A DNA stretch of 64,000 bases from Astrobacterium formosum (GTDB lineage: Bacteria > Pseudomonadota > Alphaproteobacteria > Rhizobiales > Xanthobacteraceae): contig JAVDCA010000011.1 in assembly GCA_030848545.1 (NCBI GenBank), positions 62,001-126,000 of the forward strand. The letters run 5' to 3'. Below, piece by piece: positions 17,805 to 26,287 of the stretch. Position 1 is the stretch's first letter; each line of letters begins with the position of its first letter. A program made the translations under genes and the position numbers. The notes under the pieces are model-generated. The model was not told the DNA's origin and did not search any database. It worked only from the letters and a program-made list of their open reading frames with translations.

Positions 17805-18169
17805 GCGTACCCCCTCCGTTTCGAGGACTCTTCGGGTCGGGTGACCCGGTAATTCACGGCAGCGACGAACGATGCTGTATTGAAGCCGATGTTCTAGAAT
17901 TGCGGACTGTTAGTTCATATCCGCGCTACTCCGCAATGCGCTCCCTTCGAGTCGGGAGCGGATCGTGATGGTTTTTATTCGACCAGTTCGCGGATTCGTG
18001 CTCCGGACGAGCAGCCGGAATGCGCCGCCGGTCGGTCTCGACCAAGCCAGACCTGCGCACACCCGGCCCTTCCCGCGCCGGTATAAGCCGGTGCGAATGA
18101 TCAAGCCGCAGTCGATCGGCGTCGGCGCACCGCGAACCCCGCCGTGGCGCAGCGCTCGAACCGACGGTA
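17805..18169. other. Intergenic region upstream of TRAP system 3
   Basis: A 365-bp gap with no credible gene. It separates the seven-gene operon ending at 18170 from dctQ, so it probably holds the dctQ promoter. A widely spaced 8-bp inverted repeat, ATTGCGGA at 17899-17906 and TCCGCAAT at 17930-17937, is the only structure near a possible promoter. A hairpin with GCTCCC/GGGAGC arms (17940-17959) has no T-run. No convincing -35/-10 pair was found. Confidence 0.4.
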
Positions 18170-19144
18170 TCATCGGCGCGCGACCAGATTCTGCAGCGGT
18201 TCGCCACGAACGAGCCGGCCGATGTTGTCGGCCATGGTCTCCTGCCGGCGCCGCACCGTTCCGTCCGTCCAGCCGCTCATGTGCGGGGTGAGGACCACGT
18301 TGTCGAGCATGTGGAACGGCAGCGAGGACGGCAGCGTCTCCGGCTTGTCGGGCGTCGGATAGGTGTACCAGGTGTCGATGATGGCGCCGCCGATGCGCTT
18401 GCGGGAAAGCGCATCGAACAAGGCCTGTTCGTCGATGACGGGTCCGCGGCCGACATTCATGATGATGGCGTGGGAACGCATGGCCGCAAAGGCGCCGGAG
18501 CCCACGATGCCGCGCGTCGACTCGATCAGCGGCAGACTGGAGACGACGATGTCGGCCGCGCCCATGAAAGCCTCGAGGCGATCGAGCGTGAAGCTCTGGT
18601 CGACGGTCGCCGAGGTCGGCACCGGCGAGCGGTTGGCGACGACGACCCGCATGCCGAACGCCTTGGCGCGCACCGCGATCGCCCGGCCGATATGGCCGAA
18701 GCCGAGCAGGCCGATGGTCGAGCTGCCGAGTTCGGTGCGCAGCGCACCCGGCCGGCCAGCCCAGTATTTCCAGTCGCCGCGGCGCAGCCGCGCGTCGGCA
18801 TCCGCGATCGGGACGTGGCGCATGAGCAGCGCCGTCATCACGTATTCGGCGATGGCGTCCTCGTGGCCGAAGGCGTTGCACAGCACCGCCCCGGCCGGCA
18901 GGCAGGCCACATCGATGGCATCGGTGCCGGCCGCCGGCGCGTGATAGAGCTTGAGGCGGCGCGGCGCCGGGTCGGCGGCAGTGAGGCGAATTCCGATGAT
19001 GACGTCGGCATCCTGGAACTGGGCCCGCTCGTCCGCCGTCGCGAGGGTGTCGCCGACACTGACAATGGTGTGGCCGACGTCGAGCATGGTCTCGAAGCCG
19101 GGACGGAAATTGCCGGCGTTGCCGCCGTGGAACACGATCTTCAT
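18170..19144 (-). CDS. D-2-hydroxyacid dehydrogenase (NAD-dependent)
   Basis: Protein of 324 residues of the D-isomer 2-hydroxyacid dehydrogenase family. It has the nucleotide-binding loop GLLGFGHIGRA, the catalytic-region NVGRGPVIDE, and the acid/base histidine in LTPHMSGWT. It would interconvert a 2-keto acid and a D-2-hydroxy acid in the cytoplasm. The ATG at 19144 overlaps the uxaB stop (ATGA). The open frame extends far upstream inside uxaB and is not coding there. It is the last gene of the dctP-dctQ-dctM-ADH-ldh-uxaB operon. Substrate unknown; glyoxylate/hydroxypyruvate reductase-like activity is one possibility. Confidence 0.85.
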   Translation of the reverse strand: MKIVFHGGNAGNFRPGFETMLDVGHTIVSVGDTLATADERAQFQDADVIIGIRLTAADPAPRRLKLYHAPAAGTDAIDVACLPAGAVLCNAFGHEDAIAEYVMTALLMRHVPIADADARLRRGDWKYWAGRPGALRTELGSSTIGLLGFGHIGRAIAVRAKAFGMRVVVANRSPVPTSATVDQSFTLDRLEAFMGAADIVVSSLPLIESTRGIVGSGAFAAMRSHAIIMNVGRGPVIDEQALFDALSRKRIGGAIIDTWYTYPTPDKPETLPSSLPFHMLDNVVLTPHMSGWTDGTVRRRQETMADNIGRLVRGEPLQNLVARR

Positions 19145-20631
19145 TTCGTCACCCGTGTGATGGCTGCCTTCATGCCTTGGGACGCGATGAAGGCGAGATC
19201 GTCGCGCACCTGCGCGGAAAGGCCGGGCAGCGCGGTGAGATCCTCGCCCCACAATTTCGCATCGGTGAGGAGCGCCGCCGCGGCGGCGGGATCGTCCGGC
19301 TTCCAGGTCGCCGCCATGGTGGCGATCACGGCGGCATCGTCGACGATCGGATAGGCGCCGGCGGCGCGATTGCCCTTGTAGGCATCGCCTTCCATGCGGC
19401 CACGGTAGAACCACAGCAGCGCCGCGAGGGAGAATGCAAGACCGCGCGGAACGCGGCCGCGGCCGGCGGCGTAGTCCTTCACGGTCGGCAGCACCCTCAC
19501 CTTCCACTTCGACACCGAGTTCAGCGAGATCGAAATCAGCTCGTGGCGGATGAAGGGGTTGGCGAAGCGTTCCATGATGCTCGCCGCGTAGCTCTGCCGC
19601 TCCGGCTCGGGCAGCGGCACGAACGGCACGATCTCTTCGAACATGATGTGGCGCAGATACGCCGACACCACCGGGTCCTCGGTGGCCTGCTGCACGGTAT
19701 CGAGGCCGGCGCAGTAGGCGGCGAGCGCGGTGCCGGTGTGGGCGCCGTTGAGGATGCGCACCTTGCGGGTGCGATAGGGCTGGAGATCGTCCGTCCACAC
19801 CACGTCGAGGCCGGCCTTGTGCAACGGAAATTCCTCGGCCAGCTCCTTCGGGCCCTGGATCACCCAGAAATGGAAGGGTTCACCGGCGGCCACCAGCGGG
19901 TCGTCATAGCCCCATTCGGCGGCGAGCTTCTCGGCATCGGCGGCCGGATAGCCGGAGACGACCCGGTCCACCAGCGTGTCGAGGAAATAGTTGCTGCTTT
20001 CGAGCCACGCCATGAAATCGGGGCCGAGTTTCCAGCGCTGCGCATGCAGCATCACGATGCGGCGCAGATTGGTGCCGTTCTTCTCGATGAGTTCGCACGG
20101 CAGGAAGACGAGCCCCTTTCCGGCCTTGCCGACTGCCTCGAAGCGCGCGGCGAGGAGCGCCGCGACCTTGGCCGGAAAGCTCTTTGGGCAGGTGCCGGGC
20201 ACGAACGGCTCCTCCGCGTCGGCGATGCCGGCCTCGGTGGTGTTGGAGATCACGAAGCGCAGCGCCGGCTCGACGGCGAGCTTTCGCATGGCCTCCCACT
20301 CGGCGTAAGGGTTGAGCACCCGGCTGACGCAGCTCACGACACGGCGGGACGCCACCGGCTTGCCGTTCTCGACACCGCGCAACAGCACCGTGTACAGGCA
20401 GTCCTGCGCTTTGAGACGCTCGGCGATACCCTGCGGCAGCGGCTGGGCGATGGCGACGCCGCCCTTGAACACGCCCTTCTCGTTGGCGATGTCGATCATC
20501 CAGTCGGCGAACGCGCGCAGGAAGTTCCCGTCCCCGATCTGCAGGATGTTGACCGGATGGATCGGTGCGCCGGGGGTATGCGGCGCGTTATAGGCGTTCG
20601 CGGCGAGGCGGGAACGGTGCAGAGTGTTCAT
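19141..20631 (-). CDS. uxaB: Tagaturonate reductase / altronate oxidoreductase
   Basis: Mannitol-dehydrogenase superfamily protein of 496 residues that interconverts D-tagaturonate and D-altronate with NADH. It matches E. coli UxaB over the full length: GDGNFLRAFADW, SNTTEAGI, PCELI-NG-LR, LVDRVVSGYP, VIQGPKELAEE, ILNGAHT and NPFIRHELISISLN. The lysine of KVRILNGAHT lies in the catalytic region. It sits behind an Ldh-family gene and a zinc dehydrogenase that could supply tagaturonate. No altronate dehydratase (uxaA) is seen in the window, so the next step must be encoded elsewhere or be done by another dehydratase. Confidence 0.85.
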   Translation of the reverse strand: MNTLHRSRLAANAYNAPHTPGAPIHPVNILQIGDGNFLRAFADWMIDIANEKGVFKGGVAIAQPLPQGIAERLKAQDCLYTVLLRGVENGKPVASRRVVSCVSRVLNPYAEWEAMRKLAVEPALRFVISNTTEAGIADAEEPFVPGTCPKSFPAKVAALLAARFEAVGKAGKGLVFLPCELIEKNGTNLRRIVMLHAQRWKLGPDFMAWLESSNYFLDTLVDRVVSGYPAADAEKLAAEWGYDDPLVAAGEPFHFWVIQGPKELAEEFPLHKAGLDVVWTDDLQPYRTRKVRILNGAHTGTALAAYCAGLDTVQQATEDPVVSAYLRHIMFEEIVPFVPLPEPERQSYAASIMERFANPFIRHELISISLNSVSKWKVRVLPTVKDYAAGRGRVPRGLAFSLAALLWFYRGRMEGDAYKGNRAAGAYPIVDDAAVIATMAATWKPDDPAAAAALLTDAKLWGEDLTALPGLSAQVRDDLAFIASQGMKAAITRVTK

Positions 20632-20679
20632 CGAGGTCTCGACTTGCAGGGGTGAGAGGAACGTACTTGCTCGCGGGCC

Positions 20680-21726
20680 TCAACCCGCGCGTGGAAAGGC
20701 CGATCCGAGCCGTTGGCCGAGCGCATCCAGCGACGACGCCAATGCGGGCGCGAGCGCAATTCCGTTCGCGAGGGCACGGGCCTTGTTCTTCAGTGAAGCT
20801 TCGCCGGGCACGCGCACCGGGGGCGCACCGGCCGGTACCGCAGAGGCGTGGCAGGCCTGGACGAGCCAATCGAGCTGGCGGGTGAAGTTCTCGCGGCCGC
20901 CGAACGCTTCGGGATTGAAGGCCAGCACCTGCACGCAGGCGCCCCACCCGGTCGGCTTGTCGGCGCGCCCGAAGCCGGCGAGCCCCTGCGTCAAGGTCTC
21001 GACCAGGATGCCGAGGGCGTATCCCTTGTGGCCGTGGTCGACGCCGCCGGTGGGCAGGATCGAGCCGCCCGCCTTCATGACGCCGGCGTCGTCGGTCGGA
21101 CGACCGTCCTTGTCGAGAAGCCACTGCCCGGGCAGTTTCGTACCGGTCGCGATGGCACGGTCGCATTTCGCCGCCGTGGTGATCGACGACGAGATGTCGA
21201 TGAGGATCGGGTCGCCCGAGGTGGGGATGCCGGCGGCGAGCGGATTCGGGGTCATGACCCGGGTCGTGCCGCCAAAGGGCGCGACGTGGCAACCGCCCGG
21301 GTCCGATGTCATCACGAAGACGAGCTTGCCGTTCCGTGCCGGCTCCTCCACGAAGGCGGCGAGGCAGGCGATGTGATGGCTGTGGTGCAGAGCTACCGAG
21401 CCGAGCCCGAACCGGTCGGCGCGCTTGCAGGCCTCGACGACGGCGAGGTGCGTCGTCCACACGCCGGGCAGGCGCTTGGCGTCCCACACCGCGACGGCAC
21501 CGAAGTCGCTGATCGTCTCCGGCTCACCCCGCGCCGTCATCTTGCCGGCTTCGAGCTCGCCGACATAGGCCGGCAGCAAGGCCAAGCCATGGGTGTCGAA
21601 ACCGTAGAGATCGGCGGCCACCAGCCTGTCGGCGACCACAGCGGCCACCGGCGGCTCGAGCCCGACCCTTTCGAGGATCGCGGCGGCCCACGAGGACAGT
21701 GCAGAGGCGTTGTGCGTCTCGCTCAT
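20680..21726 (-). CDS. Malate/L-lactate dehydrogenase-family (Ldh2) oxidoreductase
   Basis: Protein of 348 residues of the Ldh2/MDH2 fold, unrelated to the Rossmann lactate dehydrogenases. Typical marks are YGFDTHGLALLPAYV near the start, HHSHHIACLA, FGGTTRVMTPNPLAAGIP, the basic DKDGRPTDDAG and GVDHGHKGYALGILVE. Members reduce or oxidise 2-keto/2-hydroxy acids such as 2,3-diketo-L-gulonate, ureidoglycolate or sulfolactate. In this operon it lies between the 5-dehydrogenase and uxaB, so a sugar-acid reductase role is likely; substrate unknown. Confidence 0.88.
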   Translation of the reverse strand: MSETHNASALSSWAAAILERVGLEPPVAAVVADRLVAADLYGFDTHGLALLPAYVGELEAGKMTARGEPETISDFGAVAVWDAKRLPGVWTTHLAVVEACKRADRFGLGSVALHHSHHIACLAAFVEEPARNGKLVFVMTSDPGGCHVAPFGGTTRVMTPNPLAAGIPTSGDPILIDISSSITTAAKCDRAIATGTKLPGQWLLDKDGRPTDDAGVMKAGGSILPTGGVDHGHKGYALGILVETLTQGLAGFGRADKPTGWGACVQVLAFNPEAFGGRENFTRQLDWLVQACHASAVPAGAPPVRVPGEASLKNKARALANGIALAPALASSLDALGQRLGSAFPRAG

Positions 21727-21811
21727 TTCAGTTCACTTCCCGGTCCGAACGTCGATATCCGAACGACGATATTGTCGGTGAATGCGCCCCCGCCATCCGT
21801 GGCCATTCGCA

Positions 21812-22828
21812 TTAGCGCTCGATGATGATCTTGAGTGTGGAGGCGCGCTCCTTGACCCAGTAAGGCAGTGCCTGCTCGGCGTCGCCGAAGGCGAACACCT
21901 TGGAGATCAGTTCGTCCGGCGCGCGGGCCGGCTTCTCCAGATAGGCGATGACGGCGCGAAAGTCATCGGCCGTGGCATTGCGGGAGCCCATGATGTCGAG
22001 CTCCTTGAGGTTGAAGAATTTGGTGTCGTAGGATACCGGCGCCTTGCAGTAACCGATGTAGACGACGCGACCGCAGAAGCAGACGAGGTCGATTGCCTGC
22101 GTAAAAGTCGCGGGCAGGCCGACCGCTTCAACTACCAAATCGGCCCCGTCGCCGCCGGTCAGTTCGGCGACCCGCGCCGCCACGTCCTCGCGGGAACTGT
22201 CGATCGTCTCGACCGCGCCCCAGCGGGCGGCGACTTCCAGCTTGGCGGCGCTCACGTCGACCGCGATGACCTTCGCGCCGCGCGCAGCCGCGCCGATGAT
22301 TGCCCCCATGCCGATCATGCCGCATCCGATCACCACCACGCGGTCGGCCTTGGCGACTCGGCCGCGCGCCACCGCGTGGAAGCCCACCGACAGCGGTTCG
22401 ACCAGCGCCAGATGACGGGGCGCCAGCACGTCGTTCAAGATGAGCTTGCCCCAGGGCAGGACGAATTTTTCGGAGAGGCCGCCGTCTTGCTGGACTCCGA
22501 GAGTGCGGTTCGACCGGCAGGCATTGACCCGCCCCTGGCGGCAGGAGGTGCAGGAGCCGCACGCCGTGTAAGGCACGACGATGACCCGGCGCCCCGGCGC
22601 GTATTCGGCCGGCACGTCGGGGCCGGTGCAGACGATCTCGCCACCGATCTCGTGGCCGGGAATGCGCGGCAGTGCGACCAGCGGATTCAATCCGGCGAAG
22701 GTCGCGAGATCGCTGCCGCACAGGCCGATATGGCGCACGTCGATCAAGACCTCGCCCGGGCCGGGTACGGGTTCGGGAATGTCGTGGAAGGCGCAACGCT
22801 CGACGCCTTCGATCATCAGGGCCTTCAT
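21812..22828 (-). CDS. Zinc-dependent hexonate 5-dehydrogenase (LgoD/L-galactonate dehydrogenase-like)
   Basis: Medium-chain zinc dehydrogenase of 338 residues. Catalytic ligands C37 (GLCGSD), H59-E60 (GHE); structural cysteines C90, C93, C96, C104; Rossmann motif GCGMIG. The segments GV-QDGG-SE and LDIMGSRNAT-DDF are shared with E. coli LgoD (YjjN), which oxidises L-galactonate to D-tagaturonate. That product is the substrate of UxaB two genes downstream, a strong contextual match. A start at 22828 fits the family; the frame is open 13 codons further but without a better site. Alternative: L-gulonate or threonine-type dehydrogenase. Activity inferred. Confidence 0.8.
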   Translation of the reverse strand: MKALMIEGVERCAFHDIPEPVPGPGEVLIDVRHIGLCGSDLATFAGLNPLVALPRIPGHEIGGEIVCTGPDVPAEYAPGRRVIVVPYTACGSCTSCRQGRVNACRSNRTLGVQQDGGLSEKFVLPWGKLILNDVLAPRHLALVEPLSVGFHAVARGRVAKADRVVVIGCGMIGMGAIIGAAARGAKVIAVDVSAAKLEVAARWGAVETIDSSREDVAARVAELTGGDGADLVVEAVGLPATFTQAIDLVCFCGRVVYIGYCKAPVSYDTKFFNLKELDIMGSRNATADDFRAVIAYLEKPARAPDELISKVFAFGDAEQALPYWVKERASTLKIIIER

Positions 22829-22989
22829 GGGTATCCACTCTGCTGGGCCGCCGATCTTCTCGCGCAAGAGAGGGGTCGCGATCCAAACGACGGTCGATCA
22901 TGCCGCCCGAGGACGGCGGAAACGGTGTTCGGCCCTTCCTGGACCGATCGGAACGATGCGGCGCGGAACATGTCGTCCCGCATCCCGGT

Positions 22990-24261
22990 TCACAGAAGGC
23001 CGAGCGAGAAGAACGGCACGAATGTGACGAGTGCCAAGGCGGTGAAGAGCGCCAGGAACAAGAGGCCGGCCTGCCGCATGAAATCCGCGACCGAAACCTT
23101 GGACAGGTTGCAGACCAGGAGCATCACGGTGCCGACCGGCGGCGTCAGGCAGCCGATGGCGAGATTGAGAATCAGCACGATGCCGAAATGCACCGGATCG
23201 ATGCCGAGCTGGAGCACCACCGGCTTCAGCAGCGGGGCCAGCACGATGATGATGGCGTTGCCCTCGATCAGCATGCCGAGGACCAGAAGCAGCACGTTGA
23301 CCGTGACCAGGAACACGTACTTGTTGCTGGTGAAGGTCAATATCACTTCGGCGATCCTCTCGCCGGCGTGTTCGAGCGAGAAGATCCAGGCGAGTCCCGC
23401 GCTCGCCATGACCACCAGCATGACGGCGGCGGTCGACGTCGCGGTTTCGAGGAGCGCCGTCACGACGTCCGACACCTTCATCTCGCGGAAGATGAAGAAC
23501 CCGATGATGAGCACGAGGCCGACAGCGACGGCACCGGCTTCGGTGGGCGTATAGACGTTCAGGCGGATGCCGCCGATGATCGCCACCACCAGGAACAAGG
23601 CCGGCCAGGCGCCGATCAGCGTCGTCCCGACCTCCTTGGCGTCGGGCCAGGTAGTGCGCGCCGGCACGTAGCCGCGCCGCTTGGAGATCGTGTAAGCGGC
23701 CAGCATCAGCAGAACGCAACAGAGGAGCCCCGGCAGGATGCCGGCCATGAACATCTTGCCGATGGAGACGTCGGCGACGAGACCGTAGATGATGAGGGCG
23801 ATGCCGGGCGGGATGATCGGGGTGATCAGCGATCCGGAAGCGGTGACCGCGGCCGCGAAGGCGCGATTGTAACCCTGCTTCTCCATTTCCGGCACGACCA
23901 TGCGGGTCAGCATGGCGGCATCGGCGAGGTTGGAGGCGGAGATACCGCCGAGCATGGTGGAGAGCAGGATGTTGGCGAGCGCCAGCCCGCCGGTGAGTTT
24001 GCCGACCATCAGGTCGGCGACCTTCAGGAGCCTGCGGGCGATGCCCGTACGGCTCATCAGGGTGCCGAGCAGGATGAAGAACGGGATGGCGAGCAGCGAA
24101 GCGTTCTGGCTCGGGCTGATGAACTGCTGCACCGCGATCGGCATCGGCACTTGGCCGTAGAACAGGAAGTACCACAGCACGGCGGTGAACATCGCCAGGA
24201 ACAGGCGCTGGTTGACCGCGAACAGCGCCAGCATGATCGGAATGACGAGAATCCAGGTCAT
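22990..24261 (-). CDS. dctM: TRAP transporter large permease DctM (system 4)
   Basis: Membrane protein of 423 residues with about 12 helices. DctM landmarks: AIPFFILLGTLMSRTGIARRLL, PIIPPGIALIIYGLVAD, TEAGAVAVGLVL and LILNLAIGCLTPPVGTVMLLV. Its ATG overlaps the dctQ stop by 4 bp. It is followed after 161 bp by the LgoD-like gene on the same strand, which ties the transporter to the hexonate enzymes. Confidence 0.92.
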   Translation of the reverse strand: MTWILVIPIMLALFAVNQRLFLAMFTAVLWYFLFYGQVPMPIAVQQFISPSQNASLLAIPFFILLGTLMSRTGIARRLLKVADLMVGKLTGGLALANILLSTMLGGISASNLADAAMLTRMVVPEMEKQGYNRAFAAAVTASGSLITPIIPPGIALIIYGLVADVSIGKMFMAGILPGLLCCVLLMLAAYTISKRRGYVPARTTWPDAKEVGTTLIGAWPALFLVVAIIGGIRLNVYTPTEAGAVAVGLVLIIGFFIFREMKVSDVVTALLETATSTAAVMLVVMASAGLAWIFSLEHAGERIAEVILTFTSNKYVFLVTVNVLLLVLGMLIEGNAIIIVLAPLLKPVVLQLGIDPVHFGIVLILNLAIGCLTPPVGTVMLLVCNLSKVSVADFMRQAGLLFLALFTALALVTFVPFFSLGLL

Positions 24262-24773
24262 TCGCCGCTCTCCGGCTCGCCGTGACGTTTTGGAATGCCC
24301 GCGGCTTCGGCGTCAGACAGGATGATTTCGCGCAACTGGCGTCGCACCCGCATCGCCATGTAGACGGCCATGCAGGTCGCCCCGACCGTCACCGCGATGT
24401 CGATCCAGTACCAGGACACGCCGAGGATCTGGGTGAGCTTGTACTGGGCGCGGCTGGCGAGATCCCAGGCGAGCCAGGCCATGTAGAGAAGGACGGCGAT
24501 CGAAAACGCCGACACCACGATGTTGATCGCCAGCCCGAGCCGGCGAGGCAGGGCGTCGGGCAGGAGCGGAATGCTCAGATGCTGGTCGTCGCGTTCGGCG
24601 GCGACGCCGCCGATCATCACGATCCAGATCATCAGGATGCCGGAGACTTCCTCGGTCCACTGCAGCGGCGCACCGACGACGTAGCGCATGAACACGGCCG
24701 CGATGGTGACGACCACCAGGGCGGTGAGTGGCAGCGCCGCTGCCCATCCCCAGAATTTTCCGAGCTTCGGCAT
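24258..24773 (-). CDS. dctQ: TRAP transporter small permease DctQ (system 4)
   Basis: Four-helix membrane protein of 171 residues with YVVGAPLQWTEEVSGILMIW, the DctQ helix-2 start, and the loop ERDDQHLSIPLLPD. It is translationally coupled to dctM (ATGA overlap). A 13-bp stem-loop lies between it and dctP. Confidence 0.9.
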   Translation of the reverse strand: MPKLGKFWGWAAALPLTALVVVTIAAVFMRYVVGAPLQWTEEVSGILMIWIVMIGGVAAERDDQHLSIPLLPDALPRRLGLAINIVVSAFSIAVLLYMAWLAWDLASRAQYKLTQILGVSWYWIDIAVTVGATCMAVYMAMRVRRQLREIILSDAEAAGIPKRHGEPESGE

Positions 24774-24792
24774 CGCCTCTTCCCCGAATGGA

Positions 24793-24820
24793 GGCCGGGG
24801 GCGGCGAGCCGCCCCCGGCC
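24793..24820 (-). promoter_or_regulatory. Stem-loop between dctP and dctQ (system 4)
   Basis: A perfect 13-bp inverted repeat, 24793-24805 with 24808-24820, almost pure G and C, in the 55-bp gap after dctP. No T-run follows. It is the strongest of four such hairpins behind transporter binding-protein genes in this window and should stabilise dctP mRNA or limit read-through. Confidence 0.7.
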
Positions 24821-24828
24821 GACCTGCG

Positions 24829-25809
24829 TCACTTCTTCAGTTCGGTCTGGATCTGGTCATAGAGACCCTTGGTCCATTTCGGGAACTGGGTGTAGACGAC
24901 CTTGGTGGCTTCTTTGAAGGGAGCCACGTTCGGAGTGATGACCGTCACGCCCTCGGCCTTCATCTTGCCGATCATCTCGTTGTCGAGATCGGTGACGATC
25001 TTCTGGCTGTAGAGCCCGGCTTCATAGGCCGTGTCGTGGATGAGCTTGAGCTGTGCGGCGGGCAGCTTGGAGAAAAAGGCTTCGCCACCGACCCACAGCG
25101 AGGTGTTGGTCAGATAGCCGATCATGATCAGGTTCTTGGCCTGCTCATGCAGCTTCTGGCCGTAGAGCACCGAGATCGGGTTCTCGACGCCGTCGATCAG
25201 GCCTTGCGTGAGCGCCGGATAGACCTCGCCCAGCGGCATCGGCGTCGGGGTCGCGCCCATCGCCTCGATGGCCTTGATCTGCATGGTGTTGTTGGGCACG
25301 CGGATCTTCATGCCCTTGAGATCGGCGAGGGCATTGACGGGCTTCTTGGTCAGCATGTGACGAACCCCATAGAGGTAGTTCGTCATCACGATGTGGACGC
25401 CCTTCTTCTTCAGGGCTTCGTTCTTCTTCTTGAACCAGTCGCTCTCGTAGAGCTTGAATAGCTTCTGCGGGTCGTCGGTGAGATAGGGTCCGAACAGAAT
25501 GCCGAGATCCTCGTCGAAGTCGGTGAGGAAGCCGACATCCGTGATGGTGATGACATTGAGGCCCATCATGGCCTGCTCGGTGACGTCCTTCTTGGCGCCG
25601 AGCCGCGAGCTCGGATAGAGGTCGAGGGTGATCTCGCCCTTGCTCTTCTCCTTGAGCATGTCGGCCCAGTAGTGCATGACCTTGTCGACCGGCTCGCCGG
25701 GATTGTTCTCGTAGGCGACCTTGATTGTGACGGGGGCCGCCTGGACGGCGGGACCGGCGAGGACCATCGTCAGACAGGCGGCTACGGCCCCGAGCAGCAA
25801 CTTCTTCAT
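24829..25809 (-). CDS. dctP: TRAP transporter substrate-binding protein DctP (system 4)
   Basis: Periplasmic receptor of 326 residues. Signal peptide about 1-24 (LLLGAVAACLTMVLAG, cleavage at VQA). Conserved arginine R170 in MKIRVPNNT; helix GEVYPALTQGLIDGVENP. Start 25809 has CGAGGAGAG upstream; the much longer in-frame reading runs into non-coding DNA. First gene of the seven-gene operon that ends at 18170 and divergent from a GntR gene. Cargo probably a hexonate such as L-galactonate, by context. Confidence 0.93.
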   Translation of the reverse strand: MKKLLLGAVAACLTMVLAGPAVQAAPVTIKVAYENNPGEPVDKVMHYWADMLKEKSKGEITLDLYPSSRLGAKKDVTEQAMMGLNVITITDVGFLTDFDEDLGILFGPYLTDDPQKLFKLYESDWFKKKNEALKKKGVHIVMTNYLYGVRHMLTKKPVNALADLKGMKIRVPNNTMQIKAIEAMGATPTPMPLGEVYPALTQGLIDGVENPISVLYGQKLHEQAKNLIMIGYLTNTSLWVGGEAFFSKLPAAQLKLIHDTAYEAGLYSQKIVTDLDNEMIGKMKAEGVTVITPNVAPFKEATKVVYTQFPKWTKGLYDQIQTELKK

Positions 25810-26287
25810 TCGTCTCTCCTCGATCACGATTGGATCACGATCATGGGCGGTCTCGATCGAGACCGGCGTGAACGGCCATCCTTCAAGGACCGCGTGTCTC
25901 GGGGGCACGGACAAGCGTTCGTCGGCCGACTGCGCGCAGGTCGTCGAGCGGCACCTCGTTGCCCGCGGCCACACTTCGTCCGGAGGCCGCCGCGGGGACC
26001 TGCGGGCGCGGATCGAGGGCGTGGCCGAAACACGTCCGGACATCGCGGCACGCGCCACACGACCGCAATGGTTTGGGGGACGCGCGCCTGCACCCGATTC
26101 GATCCGATTGGGCATGCCAACATATCGATATATCGGGTCCGGTAAATCCGGTATAGTCACTACTGGCGCGATGGCGGCGCCTCGCGGCATGGTCCGCAGT
26201 CGTCTGCGATTCGGCGAGGCGTAAAATCGGGCAGGCGCCGTGCCACCGAGCGAGCCGAATCGCGTCGACCACGGGAATTGCTCCTCC
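25810..26287. promoter_or_regulatory. Divergent control region between dctP-4 and GntR
   Basis: A 478-bp gap without a credible gene. The half nearest the GntR gene is AT-rich and holds a perfect 10-bp palindrome, ATATCGATAT (26122-26131), followed by two copies of TCCGGTA at 26138-26144 and 26147-26153, 9 bp apart. These are the best operator candidates for the adjacent GntR protein. No clear -35/-10 pair could be assigned with confidence. Confidence 0.4.

Noticed and set aside
17899-17937. 8-bp inverted repeat upstream of dctQ-3 as an operator
   Set aside because: Arms are 23 bp apart and no promoter or neighbouring regulator supports it.
17940-17975. Intrinsic terminator
   Set aside because: The GCTCCC/GGGAGC hairpin is followed by mixed sequence, and the nearby T-run is about 13 bases away.
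22672-24285. 537-codon plus-strand frame opposite dctM-4
   Set aside because: Highly charged, repetitive composition mirroring the hydrophobic codons of dctM; not a protein.
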